The notes beneath the pieces are model-generated. The model was not told the origin of the DNA, searched no databases, and saw nothing but the letters and a program-made list of their open reading frames with translations. Shown piece by piece: positions 1-7,999 of a stretch of DNA of 16,321 bases. This DNA is from PSRF01 sp035457105 (GTDB lineage: Bacteria; Acidobacteriota; Blastocatellia; Pyrinomonadales; Pyrinomonadaceae). Within the stretch, counting starts at the first letter, position 1. Every line of letters begins with the position of its first letter. The stretch is from positions 1 through 16,321 of the forward strand of contig DATIBX010000769.1 in assembly GCA_035457105.1 (NCBI GenBank). Reading direction: 5' to 3'. The position numbers and the translations under genes are program-made.

Positions 1-662
1 AAGCGGGTTGCAGCCTCGTAGAGAACACAGCCCAGGGAAAAGAGATCGGTGCGATGGTCCAGTTGTTGCCCAAGAGTTTGCTCGGGAGACATATACGCTG
101 CAGTTCCCAGCACCGTGCCCTCATCGGTAAGATTCGGCAAAGTTAAGGCGTCTTTATCAACTCCATCAGCGACCGTTCGCACAACTTTGGCAAGGCCGAA
201 ATCGAGCACTTTTGCCTGCCGTCGTGGTGTGATCAAAATGTTCGCTGACTTGATATCGCGATGGATCAATTTGATCTCGTGAGCGGCTTCTAGCGCGTCA
301 GTTACTTGAATCGCCATGTCGAGCAAATGCGAGAGAGGTAAGGCCCCGTCTTGTTGAATCAAACTCTTCAGATCCCGACCTTCAACAAACTCCATCACTA
401 TAAAATCGCGCCCATCGGACTCTTCGATGGAGTGTATGGTGACAATGTTTGGGTGGTTCAAAGCGGATGCTGACTGGGCTTCCTGTAAAAATCGGCGGCG
501 GGCGGTGTTTTCCTGATTGATGTTGGGGAGCAGGAGTTTAATCGCGACAGTACGATTAAGTTTTGTATCTTCAGCCTTGTAAATCTCGCCCATGCCGCCG
601 CTGTTGACCTTGTGCAACAAACGGTAATGAAGGACCATTCGTTGGGACTCTGACGAACTCAT
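1..662 (-). CDS. Serine/threonine protein kinase, Pkn2/PknB type (N-terminal 220 residues; C-terminus off the left edge)
   Basis: Reading the minus strand from the ATG at 662-660 gives a Hanks-type kinase domain that stays open to the window edge. Visible motifs are the Gly-rich loop NSGGMGEIY (20-28), the VAIK lysine Lys42, the catalytic loop HRDIKSAN (134-141, Asp136), DFG (154-156) and the activation-segment end GTAAYMSPEQ (186-195). It would phosphorylate proteins on Ser/Thr in the cytoplasm. Bacterial relatives usually carry a TPR, beta-propeller or membrane-anchored sensor region after the kinase domain; that part is not visible here. The start is supported by an AAGGAG ribosome site (complement of 668-673) five bases upstream. 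The first glycine of the Gly-rich loop is Asn20, which is unusual, but all other catalytic residues are present. Kinase identity is certain; substrates are unknown. Confidence 0.95.
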   Translation of the reverse strand, partial: MSSSESQRMVLHYRLLHKVNSGGMGEIYKAEDTKLNRTVAIKLLLPNINQENTARRRFLQEAQSASALNHPNIVTIHSIEESDGRDFIVMEFVEGRDLKSLIQQDGALPLSHLLDMAIQVTDALEAAHEIKLIHRDIKSANILITPRRQAKVLDFGLAKVVRTVADGVDKDALTLPNLTDEGTVLGTAAYMSPEQTLGQQLDHRTDLFSLGCVLYEAATR

Positions 663-940
663 AGTAACTCCTTGATGAGAACGAGCTTTGGACGGGGGGC
701 CACACTTTAAATAATGTGCCCACCGAACGCAAAGCCCGGCGCGACCACAACTATTAGCGACCGTTTATGGCGGGGCCTTATTGATAACTAATAACGATGT
801 TTAAGGGTCAGGAGAACGTTGGGATCTTTACAACTCTTAACATTTCTTTACTTCAATTTCACAAGAACCGAATAAATTTCGGGCTATACTATTGTGTAAC
901 TTGGCCTAAAATCTAAAATCAAACTACGAGAGGAGAAACT

Positions 941-1402
941 ATGGCAGACGTAAAGCCTATTCCCGATGGATATCATTCCGTAACCCCCTATCTCATCATT
1001 AAAGGTGCGGCGGCGGCGATCGACTACTATAAAAAAGCGTTTGGCGCGGTAGAGTTGTTTCGCATGGATCACCAGGGCAAAATCGGTCACGCTGAAATCA
1101 AGATAGGCGACTCTCCGATTATGCTGGCTGATGAAAATCCTGACATGGGTTATGTTGGACCAGGGGCACTGGGAGGAACACCGGTCAGCTTGATGATCTA
1201 TGTCCCCGATGTTGACGCCACCTACAAAACTGCCATCACATCAGGAGGAACTGAGTTGAAGGCATTACAGGATTGGTTCTACGGCGATCGTTCAGGCACA
1301 CTGCGCGATCCCTTCGGCCATATTTGGACCGTGTCAACTCATAAAGAAGACGTGACCCCTGAAGAGATGGATAAACGAATGGCTGCCGCTCACGGTGGTT
1401 AG
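941..1402 (+). CDS. VOC-superfamily (glyoxalase / PhnB-like) protein
   Basis: A 153-residue cytoplasmic protein with the paired beta-alpha-beta-beta-beta layout of the vicinal oxygen chelate fold. It starts with TPYLIIKGAAAAIDYYKKAF (15-34), followed by GHAEIKIGDSPIMLADE (49-65) and a second half ending in GDRSGTLRDPFGHIW (115-129), the signature of PhnB-like and bleomycin-resistance-like members. His50 and the acidic residues near it are candidate metal ligands. The start is well supported by a GAGAGGAG ribosome site at 928-935. A TATACT hexamer at 885-890 is a plausible -10 box, but no good -35 box was found. The family includes dioxygenases, isomerases and antibiotic-binding proteins, so the substrate cannot be read from sequence. 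It is divergent from the kinase gene and stands alone. Confidence 0.88.
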   Translation: MADVKPIPDGYHSVTPYLIIKGAAAAIDYYKKAFGAVELFRMDHQGKIGHAEIKIGDSPIMLADENPDMGYVGPGALGGTPVSLMIYVPDVDATYKTAITSGGTELKALQDWFYGDRSGTLRDPFGHIWTVSTHKEDVTPEEMDKRMAAAHGG

Positions 1403-1433
1403 GTTCGCCTAGAAGAGGAAGTGGGAAACACGC

Positions 1434-1513
1434 GTTTACGCCGAAGGTGTTATAACCCAGGGTTGCCAAAGCTCAACCCTGGGCTGAAATTCGCCAACAC
1501 CTTCGATGTAAAC
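1434..1513. repeat. REP-like nested inverted repeat
   Basis: The gap after the VOC gene contains two nested palindromes. The inner stem is a perfect 10-bp match, CCCAGGGTTG (1456-1465) against CAACCCTGGG (1474-1483), with an 8-base loop. The outer arms, 1434-1451 and 1496-1513, match at 16 of 18 positions. The unpaired spacers are 4 bases on the left and 12 on the right, giving the bulged hairpin typical of REP sequences mobilised by REP-associated tyrosine transposases. It lies between two plus-strand genes, so it could also influence transcript ends or stability. No U-run follows, so it is not a standard terminator. A smaller 7-bp inverted repeat lies downstream (1545-1551 with 1567-1573) in the leader of the peptidase gene. 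Confidence 0.75.
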
Positions 1514-1641
1514 CCAAATCAATCCGAGTCTTCACACTGTAAAGGCGCAGTGCAAGATCATCAATTACTGCGCTACACTTCTGTTGCACTAATCGGTTCT
1601 AAAAACCCCGAAAATACTCGACGGAAGGAAACCTCAAACGC

Positions 1642-3108
1642 GTGCGTTCCCTATTACTTATCGCACTTGTCTCATTCTTTATCTACATTCCAAGTCTGAG
1701 CTTACAAGATCCTGGTCCGGTTCAGCAGTTTGGACCACCGGCCCAGGCATCACCATCGCCGACACCGGCCCCTTTGCCACCACCATCAATCAAGATCGAC
1801 GATTATCGAACGGCAGCCGGTCGTATCATTGGCGCAGCCCTAACCAACCGCACCGCGTATGATCGACTTTCATATCTCACCGACTACATAGGTAACCGGC
1901 TCAGCGGCTCAGCTTCACATGCTCGCGCGATCGAGTGGGCTGCGTCTGAAATGAGGAAGGATGGATTCGATAATGTGCGCACCGAGAAAGTAATGGTTCC
2001 CCACTGGGTGCGAGACTCTGAAAGTCTGGAGATGATCACACCAGTCGAACGTAACCTGGTGATGCTGGGACTGGGAAACAGTGTTGGTACGCCAAAGAAT
2101 GGAGTAACAGCGGAGGTATTGGTCGTTCGAACTTTCGATGAACTGGAAAGGGCGCGCGAGCGGATACCGGGAAAGATTGTCGTATACAACGCTCCTTTTA
2201 CTAATTACGGTGCAACCGTTCGCTACCGCACTGCTGGTCCTTCACGTGCTGCTCGACTTGGAGCGGTTGCGGTTCTGGTTCGCTCAATCACGCCTATCAG
2301 CTTGCAGACTCCCCACACGGGAGCAACAGTTTACGAAGAAGGCCAACCAAAAATCCCGGCAGCCGCAATAACCATCGAAGGTGCTGAGTTGTTGCAGCGT
2401 ATGCAGGATCGCGGCGACCATCCAACCGTACGCCTAAAGATGGATGCGCAATTCCTGCCTGACGCGGAGTCGGCCAACGTCATCGCTGAACTAAAAGGAA
2501 GTGAATTTCCCGATGAGATCGTGCTAATCAGCGGTCACTTCGACTCATGGGATGTAGGACAGGGAGCAAATGACGACGGTGGTGGATGTTTGATCGCCTG
2601 GGAGGCGGCCCGTCTACTCAAGGAGTTGGGACTTCGACCGAGGCGGACAATTCGGGTGGTGTTATGGACCAATGAAGAGAATGGCGGGCGCGGTGGGATT
2701 GCATATTTGGATGCGCATAGATCTGAACTAGCCAAACACATTCTTGCAGTCGAGTCAGACTCGGGAGTCGCTAAGCCACAAGGGTTTGGATTGGCTGCAA
2801 GTGCACCGGTGCAGTGGAGGGCAAACTTGCAGGAAATCCTAAAACTGTTGTCAGGCATTGGCGCTGATCGAGTCGCTGAAAACGGTGGCGGTTCAGACAT
2901 CGGGCCAATAATGCGTGAGGGCGTGATTGGAGCGAGTCTCGACGTAGAGGGCTCAAAGTACTTCAACATCCATCACACGGCCGCAGACACGCTGGATAAG
3001 ATTGATCCCAAAGAACTGGCGCTTTGCGTAGCAACGATGGCGGTGGTCGCTTACACCGTCGCCGATTTATCTGAACCGCTAGCGGGAGCTGTTACTGGAT
3101 CAAAATGA
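1642..3108 (+). CDS. Secreted M28-family zinc aminopeptidase/carboxypeptidase (carboxypeptidase Q-like)
   Basis: A 488-residue exported metallopeptidase. Residues 1-21 form a hydrophobic signal peptide, followed by a Pro-rich linker (about 35-50). A PA-type insert occupies roughly 135-270, and the M28 catalytic domain about 275-475. Predicted di-zinc residues are His299 and Asp311 (SGHFDSWDVGQGANDDGGG, 297-315), Glu345/Glu346 (WTNEENGG; Glu345 as general base), Asp373 (ESDSG) and His444 or His445 (NIHHTAADT). The motif order matches plasma glutamate carboxypeptidase-type enzymes, which cleave small extracytoplasmic peptides. The start is GTG at 1642, the only start codon that keeps the whole signal peptide. 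A GGAAGGA ribosome site at 1623-1629 lies a rather long 12 bases upstream. It converges with the aminotransferase gene. The exact peptide substrate is unknown. Confidence 0.92.
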   Translation: MRSLLLIALVSFFIYIPSLSLQDPGPVQQFGPPAQASPSPTPAPLPPPSIKIDDYRTAAGRIIGAALTNRTAYDRLSYLTDYIGNRLSGSASHARAIEWAASEMRKDGFDNVRTEKVMVPHWVRDSESLEMITPVERNLVMLGLGNSVGTPKNGVTAEVLVVRTFDELERARERIPGKIVVYNAPFTNYGATVRYRTAGPSRAARLGAVAVLVRSITPISLQTPHTGATVYEEGQPKIPAAAITIEGAELLQRMQDRGDHPTVRLKMDAQFLPDAESANVIAELKGSEFPDEIVLISGHFDSWDVGQGANDDGGGCLIAWEAARLLKELGLRPRRTIRVVLWTNEENGGRGGIAYLDAHRSELAKHILAVESDSGVAKPQGFGLAASAPVQWRANLQEILKLLSGIGADRVAENGGGSDIGPIMREGVIGASLDVEGSKYFNIHHTAADTLDKIDPKELALCVATMAVVAYTVADLSEPLAGAVTGSK

Positions 3109-3238
3109 AAGATTGCGGGAGTGATTTCAAAGGACAATAAACAGCAAAGTGTTAGTGATTTTCGTACTGCTCTTCTTCAAGAATCATACTAAGCGCTCAC
3201 GAATAACCAACACGTTGTTTTCCGTGGACATCCGGGGT

Positions 3239-3333
3239 CTCGGGCGGTAGCCCGACTGTAAAGGAGGCTCAGTCCTCAAGCGAGCAATTGCTGCCGCCAA
3301 AGCCCTCCTTCACAGTCGGGCTACTGCCCCGAG
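3239..3333. repeat. Long inverted repeat between convergent genes
   Basis: The arm at 3239-3259 contains GTAGCCCGACTGT (3247-3259), which is perfectly complementary to ACAGTCGGGCTAC (3312-3324). Pairing extends outward to CTCGGGC against GCCCCGAG with one bulge, and inward through AGGAGGCT against AGCCCTCCT with small bulges. About 31 bases remain as the loop. It fills the space between the stops of the M28 peptidase and the aminotransferase, ending four bases before the latter. It may act as a bidirectional terminator-like stem, but it lacks T-runs on either side and resembles a dispersed palindromic repeat. Confidence 0.75.
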
Positions 3334-3337
3334 CCGC

Positions 3338-4666
3338 TTAAGAGACGGCCCGGTCTGTGATTTCGAGGCCCCTGTCAACGATCGCAAAAGCCTCGCGTAA
3401 CTCCTGTTCGGTAATGCAGAGCGGAGGATTGGTAAAAAACGTGTTCCAGCGGACAAAGGTATAAAGGCCTTCTTCACGAAAATACTTACCAAGCGCCTGC
3501 ATTTCCGGTGCAGCACTATTAAATTTGGCCATCGGTTCAAGAGTTTTGTCGTCTCTCACGAGTTCGACAATCCCGAAGAGTCCAATACTGCGTACAGCTC
3601 CCACGGAAGCATGACGAGTCTTTAAATCATCTAACAGATCTCTCATCACCGCACCCATCGTCCGCGAGTTTTCGAGCAAACGGTCCTCTTCGTAGACCGC
3701 TATCGTAGCCAGTGCCGCCGCACATGCCAGTGGGTGACTGTTGTAAGTTAGACCACCGTAAAGGACATTGTTCTGAAAGTGATCTGCAATACGGCGTTTC
3801 ATACCAACAGCTCCCAATTGCACATACGCGCTCGTCAGGCCCTTCGCCATGGTGATCAGATCAGGAACGACTTGCCAGTTGTCGATGGAAAACCACGCAC
3901 CCGTCCTGCCAAAGCCAGCCATGACTTCGTCTGCGATCAGCAAAATTCCATAACGATCGCAGATTTCTCTCAGGCCCTGTAGGTATCCATCGGGCGGGAC
4001 AAGAATTCCATTCGTGCCGGTCACCGGTTCCACGATCAGTGCGGCAATCGTAGTCGGTCCTTCCAGTTGAATTACTTCCTCAGTGCGCGCCAACACTTCG
4101 TCGGCGCTTTCCGACCCACGTTGAATGCCATGATAAAAATCGGGTATGCGAAATACGCCGGGAATGCCGGGCTCAGCTGCCCAACGGCGGGGATCTCCGG
4201 TTAGAGTCAGCGCACCGGCAGTTCCACCATGATAGGAACGATACCTCGCCCCGATCTTATGGCGTCCGGTAAAGAGCCGAGCGATCCGGATCGCGTTTTC
4301 ATTCGCCTCGGCACCACCATTCGTAAAGAAAAAGGCATCAATATCTCCGGGGGTTAGCTCGGCAAGTTTTGCACCGAGCCGAGCTCGGACTTCGGTTGCC
4401 ATAAAAGGGTTGGCATAGGCCAATGAGGCAGCCTGCTCGTTGATTGCCTTGATGACGCGCTCGTCGCCATGACCAATGTTTACGCACATTAGTTGGCTAT
4501 TGAAATCGATGAAGCGCTTCCCTTCCGGCGTCCAAAAATAAATTCCCTTAGCGTGAGCGACGGGGATTGGGTCAACCGCAGCCTGCGCTGACCATTCGAA
4601 CAGAGTGTAACGGCGACAGAGCTCAACCATCTCGTCACCGGTCATGGCATTTGTAGTAGTTGTCAT
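3338..4666 (-). CDS. Class III (omega) pyridoxal-phosphate aminotransferase
   Basis: A 442-residue cytoplasmic fold-type I PLP enzyme that moves an amino group between an amine or amino acid and a keto acid. It is full length for the family. Visible features are the phosphate-binding FTNGGAEANENAIR (114-127), the aromatic SYHGGT (144-149), LIVEPVTGTNG (210-220), LIADEVMAGFGRTG (243-256; Asp246 contacts the pyridine nitrogen) and the Schiff-base lysine Lys275 in MAKGLTSAYVQLGAV. The N-terminal GKRFIDFNSQLMCVNIGHG region is typical of the group containing beta-alanine, taurine and 4-aminobutyrate aminotransferases. I cannot assign a substrate, and no pathway partner lies nearby. The ATG at 4666 sits just after an in-frame stop, so translation cannot begin upstream. 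No clear ribosome site is seen. A weak TTGTCA / TATAGC pair (complement of 4678-4704, 15-base spacer) would give a nearly leaderless mRNA. Confidence 0.92.
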   Translation of the reverse strand: MTTTTNAMTGDEMVELCRRYTLFEWSAQAAVDPIPVAHAKGIYFWTPEGKRFIDFNSQLMCVNIGHGDERVIKAINEQAASLAYANPFMATEVRARLGAKLAELTPGDIDAFFFTNGGAEANENAIRIARLFTGRHKIGARYRSYHGGTAGALTLTGDPRRWAAEPGIPGVFRIPDFYHGIQRGSESADEVLARTEEVIQLEGPTTIAALIVEPVTGTNGILVPPDGYLQGLREICDRYGILLIADEVMAGFGRTGAWFSIDNWQVVPDLITMAKGLTSAYVQLGAVGMKRRIADHFQNNVLYGGLTYNSHPLACAAALATIAVYEEDRLLENSRTMGAVMRDLLDDLKTRHASVGAVRSIGLFGIVELVRDDKTLEPMAKFNSAAPEMQALGKYFREEGLYTFVRWNTFFTNPPLCITEQELREAFAIVDRGLEITDRAVS

Positions 4667-4876
4667 GGGATCGGGATGCTATAGAAATAGAGAAGGTTTG
4701 ACAACAGTTGCTGATAGTTGGGTGTGGCTTTCTTTCCTCCTCAAAGCTAAATCGCCGCACCCTGCTTCTAAGATCAGTCGGTCCTTTGCCATAAACGAAT
4801 AGTTTTGCATCGTCAATCACTCTTATTCGCATCACAACGTTTGAGATCGGAAACTGCATGGATGATCTGCTGTTGA

Positions 4877-5791
4877 GTGGTTCAACGGCTTATGTCTCGA
4901 TCAGGTTCGCCAACGATGCGTTTAGTGGTTCACGGCTCAAATGAAGGACTGAAGCGGCAATCTCCGCTTTATGCAAAAACGTCTATAGCAGTAATCATTC
5001 TCTCACTCTTGCTAGCCATCGGTTGGCTTGACTATGCGACCGGAACCGCCCCGTTTGAACATCTCTATTATCTTCCAATTCTCCTGGCTGCCTCATTGTT
5101 TGACTACGCCGGCGGCTTGCTTTGTGCCCTTCTGGCCATTGCTCTCTACCACCTGGCGAACGCTCATTTGCGGGCGCTACATTACGATCGCAGTGACTAC
5201 TTTCAAGTGGCGCTGTTCCTGATTGTCGGCAGTGTAACCGCAAGACTGGCTGGTGATCGGCGGAAGATGCGCAAACTCGCGCATACCGACGATTTGACTG
5301 GATTACATAACTTACGCGGCTTTGAAACTAAATTGAAGGAGATCATCAACAGTGCTCAGCTCCGCGGAACTTGGGCGTCAATGCTGGTCCTTGATGTCGA
5401 TGGATTGAAGGGCATCAACGATGTATATGGGCACATCGCCGGTGCCGAAGCTGTTCGTGAGGTGGGTTATTTAATTGCGGAGACACTCAATGATGGTGCC
5501 GTTGCGTGTCGCTATGGCGGAGACGAATTCGCTATCGTGTTGCCTGAAGATGAAGTCGAAGCATTTGCAGCGGCCGAACGATTGCGAAAGGCGGTTGAAG
5601 CAAAGGCCCCGACTCTAGCCGGAAAAACTTTTCCATCAGGGTCTCTTACGATCAGTATCGGCATTGCTGCATGCCGTCCGCGTCCAAATCAACAAGCGGA
5701 ACTGGTGGGCGAGAAGTTGTTTCGAAGTGCAGACGACGCGCTTTATCAGGCCAAACGACAAGGTCGAAATAGAGTGAGGTTGACGGGGTAG
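4877..5791 (+). CDS. Membrane-anchored GGDEF diguanylate cyclase
   Basis: About 300 residues. The N-terminal half has hydrophobic segments at roughly 35-52, 62-95 and 108-124, likely several transmembrane helices with a very short sensory part. This is followed by a GGDEF domain at 137-300. The signature CRYGGDEFAIVLPEDE has intact GGDEF at 214-218, and the metal-binding Asp173/Asp175 lie in LDVDGLKGIND, so it should convert two GTP to cyclic di-GMP. The usual allosteric I-site RxxD before the signature is replaced by NDGA, so product feedback inhibition is probably absent. No EAL domain follows. The start is uncertain: GTG 4877, ATG 4892 and ATG 4916 are all in frame and none has a good ribosome site. 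It is divergent from the aminotransferase gene and lies upstream of the S9 peptidase gene, from which it appears independent. Confidence 0.88.
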   Translation: MVQRLMSRSGSPTMRLVVHGSNEGLKRQSPLYAKTSIAVIILSLLLAIGWLDYATGTAPFEHLYYLPILLAASLFDYAGGLLCALLAIALYHLANAHLRALHYDRSDYFQVALFLIVGSVTARLAGDRRKMRKLAHTDDLTGLHNLRGFETKLKEIINSAQLRGTWASMLVLDVDGLKGINDVYGHIAGAEAVREVGYLIAETLNDGAVACRYGGDEFAIVLPEDEVEAFAAAERLRKAVEAKAPTLAGKTFPSGSLTISIGIAACRPRPNQQAELVGEKLFRSADDALYQAKRQGRNRVRLTG

Positions 5792-5807
5792 GGCTTTGAT
5801 AGAAATA

Positions 5808-5834
5808 GGACCTATTGGACCTATAGGGTCTATT
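5808..5834. repeat. Three tandem 9-bp units
   Basis: GGACCTATT (5808-5816), GGACCTATA (5817-5825) and GGGTCTATT (5826-5834) follow head to tail just after the GGDEF stop codon. The first two units differ at one base and the third at two from the first. Because GGACC and GGTC are complementary in part, the array can also form an imperfect hairpin. The role is unknown; a minisatellite or operator are both possible. Confidence 0.7.
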
Positions 5835-5879
5835 CTTTACCTCAGCCAATCTTGATCATTCTTTACCCTTACCAATCTT
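5833..5879. repeat. Pair of 21-bp direct repeats, 26-bp period
   Basis: Copy one at 5833-5853 and copy two at 5859-5879 share TTCTTTACC at the left and CCAATCTT at the right. They differ only in the four central bases, giving 17 of 21 identities. Conserved outer blocks around a variable centre, about 2.5 helical turns apart and 60-107 bases before the S9 peptidase start, would suit a regulator binding site, but no regulator is identifiable. Confidence 0.65.
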
Positions 5880-5939
5880 TGCAAACCCAGCTATCATACG
5901 ACGCGCTTTTCCAAATCGGCTCCAATTAAAAATAAAACG

Positions 5940-7997
5940 ATGAGACATATGGCGAGACTTTCAGCGGTCGTGGTGATCCTGTGCATTGTTCCAACTGTCT
6001 TCAATCAGACGACTTTGCGAGGTGTTACTCCTGAGGACTATTTCTCATTTGAGTTTCTCAGTGACCCACATGTTTCGCCAGACGGAAAGCTCGCAGCGTA
6101 CGTGGTAACAAGAGTCGATCGCGCTCAGAATCGACGTAACTCCTCAATTTGGGTTGTGACTACTGATGGAGGGAGTGCACCAAAACAATTTACTACCGCA
6201 CCCCAGTCCGCCAACTATCCCCGCTGGAGTCCAGATGGTCTGTCGCTGGCGTTTCTGTCCAGTAGACCTGGTCTCGAATCAGCACCAGGCGAGCAACCAC
6301 GATCGCAGATATATGTACTCTCGTTGTCTGGAGGAGAAGCAAGACGAATCACGAACTTGAAAAATGGCGTCAGCGGATTTCAATGGTCGCCGGACGGAAC
6401 GCAATTCGTAGTCACCAGTCGCAGCGGTCCAAGCGACAATAGACCTGAAAATAAAGAACGCAGTGATGTGCGCCATTATAAAAATAGCTCGTATAAATTC
6501 AACGACACCGGTTGGTTTGACGATCGCCGTAGTCACTGCTGGATTGTCGAGGTCAAAACGGGCAACGCTAAACAACTGACGGAAGGTAACGACTGGAACG
6601 ACAGCGATCCACAATGGTCACCGGACGGAACCCGGATCGCTTTCGTTTCAAATCGAACAGGAAAGGAGTTTGACGGCGATCGTAACTCAGATGTCTGGGT
6701 AATTCCCGTCGCCGGTGGGTCGTTAATAAAGATATCGGACCACGACGAAAGTGATGGCAGCCCACGATGGTCGCCCGATGGAAAAACTATCGCGTTCACC
6801 GGAGAAGTGCGCGATCGAGATCATCCGAAGATCTGGCTGGCACCCGCCACGGGCGGCCAATCTTCATTGTTGGCTGCAACCGATCTCGATCTCATTCCAA
6901 CTGGACTCGAATGGTCCAACGACGGCAAGTCGATCTTTTTCGAGAGTGGTGTGAAAGGTGAGTATCAGCTATTCAGGGTCAATCTTGAAAAGAAATCAAC
7001 TGAGCAGATCAGCTCCGGGTCCCGAGCCGTGCGCAACGCTGAATTCAACCAGCCTGCGAACTTGAGAATATTCACCGTTAATGACTTCAAACATCTCGAC
7101 GACCTTTACGTGTCAGATCTTGCCGGCAACAAAGAACGCAAACTGACAAACCTGAACGATGCGCTTTGGAAGCAACTAGAATTCGCCGACGTCGAACGCT
7201 TTACCTACAAAAGCGCCGATGATTGGGATGTTGACGGCTTTCTCGTCAAACCGTTGGGCTGGCAAGCGAACAAGAAGTACCCGATGATCCTAAGCGTCCA
7301 TGGTGGACCATCGGGCCAGTACGGGGTTGACTGGTACCACGAGTTTCAAGTGTATGCGGCAAAAGGTTATGCAGTCTTGTTCACCAATCCCCGAGGCTCA
7401 ACCGGATACGGACAAAAGTTTGAACGGGGTATTTTTGGCGAGTGGGGCGGCAAAGATTATATCGATGTGATGAACGGCGTCGACGCGGCTCTTAAACGCT
7501 ATCCGTGGATTGATGCGGATCGGCTTGGCGTAACGGGCGGCAGCTATGGCGGATTTATGACGAATTGGATTGTAGGTCACACCGATCGCTTCAAAGCAGC
7601 GGTAACTCTCCGCAGTGTCGTCAACTTCATTTCAGACGAAGGGACTCGTGATGGCGCGTACGGCCATGAATCGGATTTCGGTGGTGACCTCTTTGAGAAA
7701 TTTGATCTTTACTGGGATCGCTCGCCGCTTAAGTATGCGAAGAATGTCAAAACGCCAACCTTAATTCTGCACTCTGACAATGACTTCCGCGTACCGCTGG
7801 AACAAGGCGAACAATGGTTTCGGGCGCTCAGGCACTTTGGTGTGACCAGTGAAATCGTAATGTTCCCACGCGAAAACCATAATCTGACTCGCACTGGCGA
7901 GCCCAGGCATTTGGTAGAAAGCCTGAATTGGCAGCTTTACTGGTTTGATCGTTTTCTCAATGGAAACGCGAACGCCCTGGCACCGAATTCAAAATAG
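5940..7997 (+). CDS. Secreted S9-family (prolyl oligopeptidase-type) serine peptidase
   Basis: A 685-residue exported serine peptidase of usual length for the DPP-IV/acylaminoacyl-peptidase branch of S9. A signal peptide occupies about 1-22. A beta-propeller of TolB/PD40-type blades follows, with repeated WSPDG or WSNDG turns at 96-100, 149-153, 226-230, 277-281 and 325-329. The C-terminal alpha/beta-hydrolase domain (about 420-675) carries the oxyanion region VHGGPSGQYG (453-462), the nucleophile Ser535 in GGSYGG, Asp615 in SDNDFRVP and His647 in ENHNL. It would trim short peptides in the periplasm or outside the cell. The ATG at 5940 is used; ATG 5949 is equally possible because no ribosome site is visible for either. 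The upstream gap contains two sets of direct repeats. Its stop is two bases from the convergent citrate synthase stop. Confidence 0.94.
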   Translation: MRHMARLSAVVVILCIVPTVFNQTTLRGVTPEDYFSFEFLSDPHVSPDGKLAAYVVTRVDRAQNRRNSSIWVVTTDGGSAPKQFTTAPQSANYPRWSPDGLSLAFLSSRPGLESAPGEQPRSQIYVLSLSGGEARRITNLKNGVSGFQWSPDGTQFVVTSRSGPSDNRPENKERSDVRHYKNSSYKFNDTGWFDDRRSHCWIVEVKTGNAKQLTEGNDWNDSDPQWSPDGTRIAFVSNRTGKEFDGDRNSDVWVIPVAGGSLIKISDHDESDGSPRWSPDGKTIAFTGEVRDRDHPKIWLAPATGGQSSLLAATDLDLIPTGLEWSNDGKSIFFESGVKGEYQLFRVNLEKKSTEQISSGSRAVRNAEFNQPANLRIFTVNDFKHLDDLYVSDLAGNKERKLTNLNDALWKQLEFADVERFTYKSADDWDVDGFLVKPLGWQANKKYPMILSVHGGPSGQYGVDWYHEFQVYAAKGYAVLFTNPRGSTGYGQKFERGIFGEWGGKDYIDVMNGVDAALKRYPWIDADRLGVTGGSYGGFMTNWIVGHTDRFKAAVTLRSVVNFISDEGTRDGAYGHESDFGGDLFEKFDLYWDRSPLKYAKNVKTPTLILHSDNDFRVPLEQGEQWFRALRHFGVTSEIVMFPRENHNLTRTGEPRHLVESLNWQLYWFDRFLNGNANALAPNSK

Positions 7998-7999
7998 TC

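Noticed and set aside
2535..2969. 144-residue minus-strand frame inside the M28 peptidase gene
   Set aside because: It lies over the zinc-ligand region of a well-supported gene and its translation is Pro/Ser/Arg-rich with no recognisable motif.
4635..4859. 74-residue minus-strand frame upstream of the aminotransferase, with a GAGGAGGAAAG ribosome-like site inside it
   Set aside because: No ribosome site before its ATG, no family resemblance, and it overlaps the aminotransferase start. The purine-rich stretch is not followed by a start codon at a usable distance.
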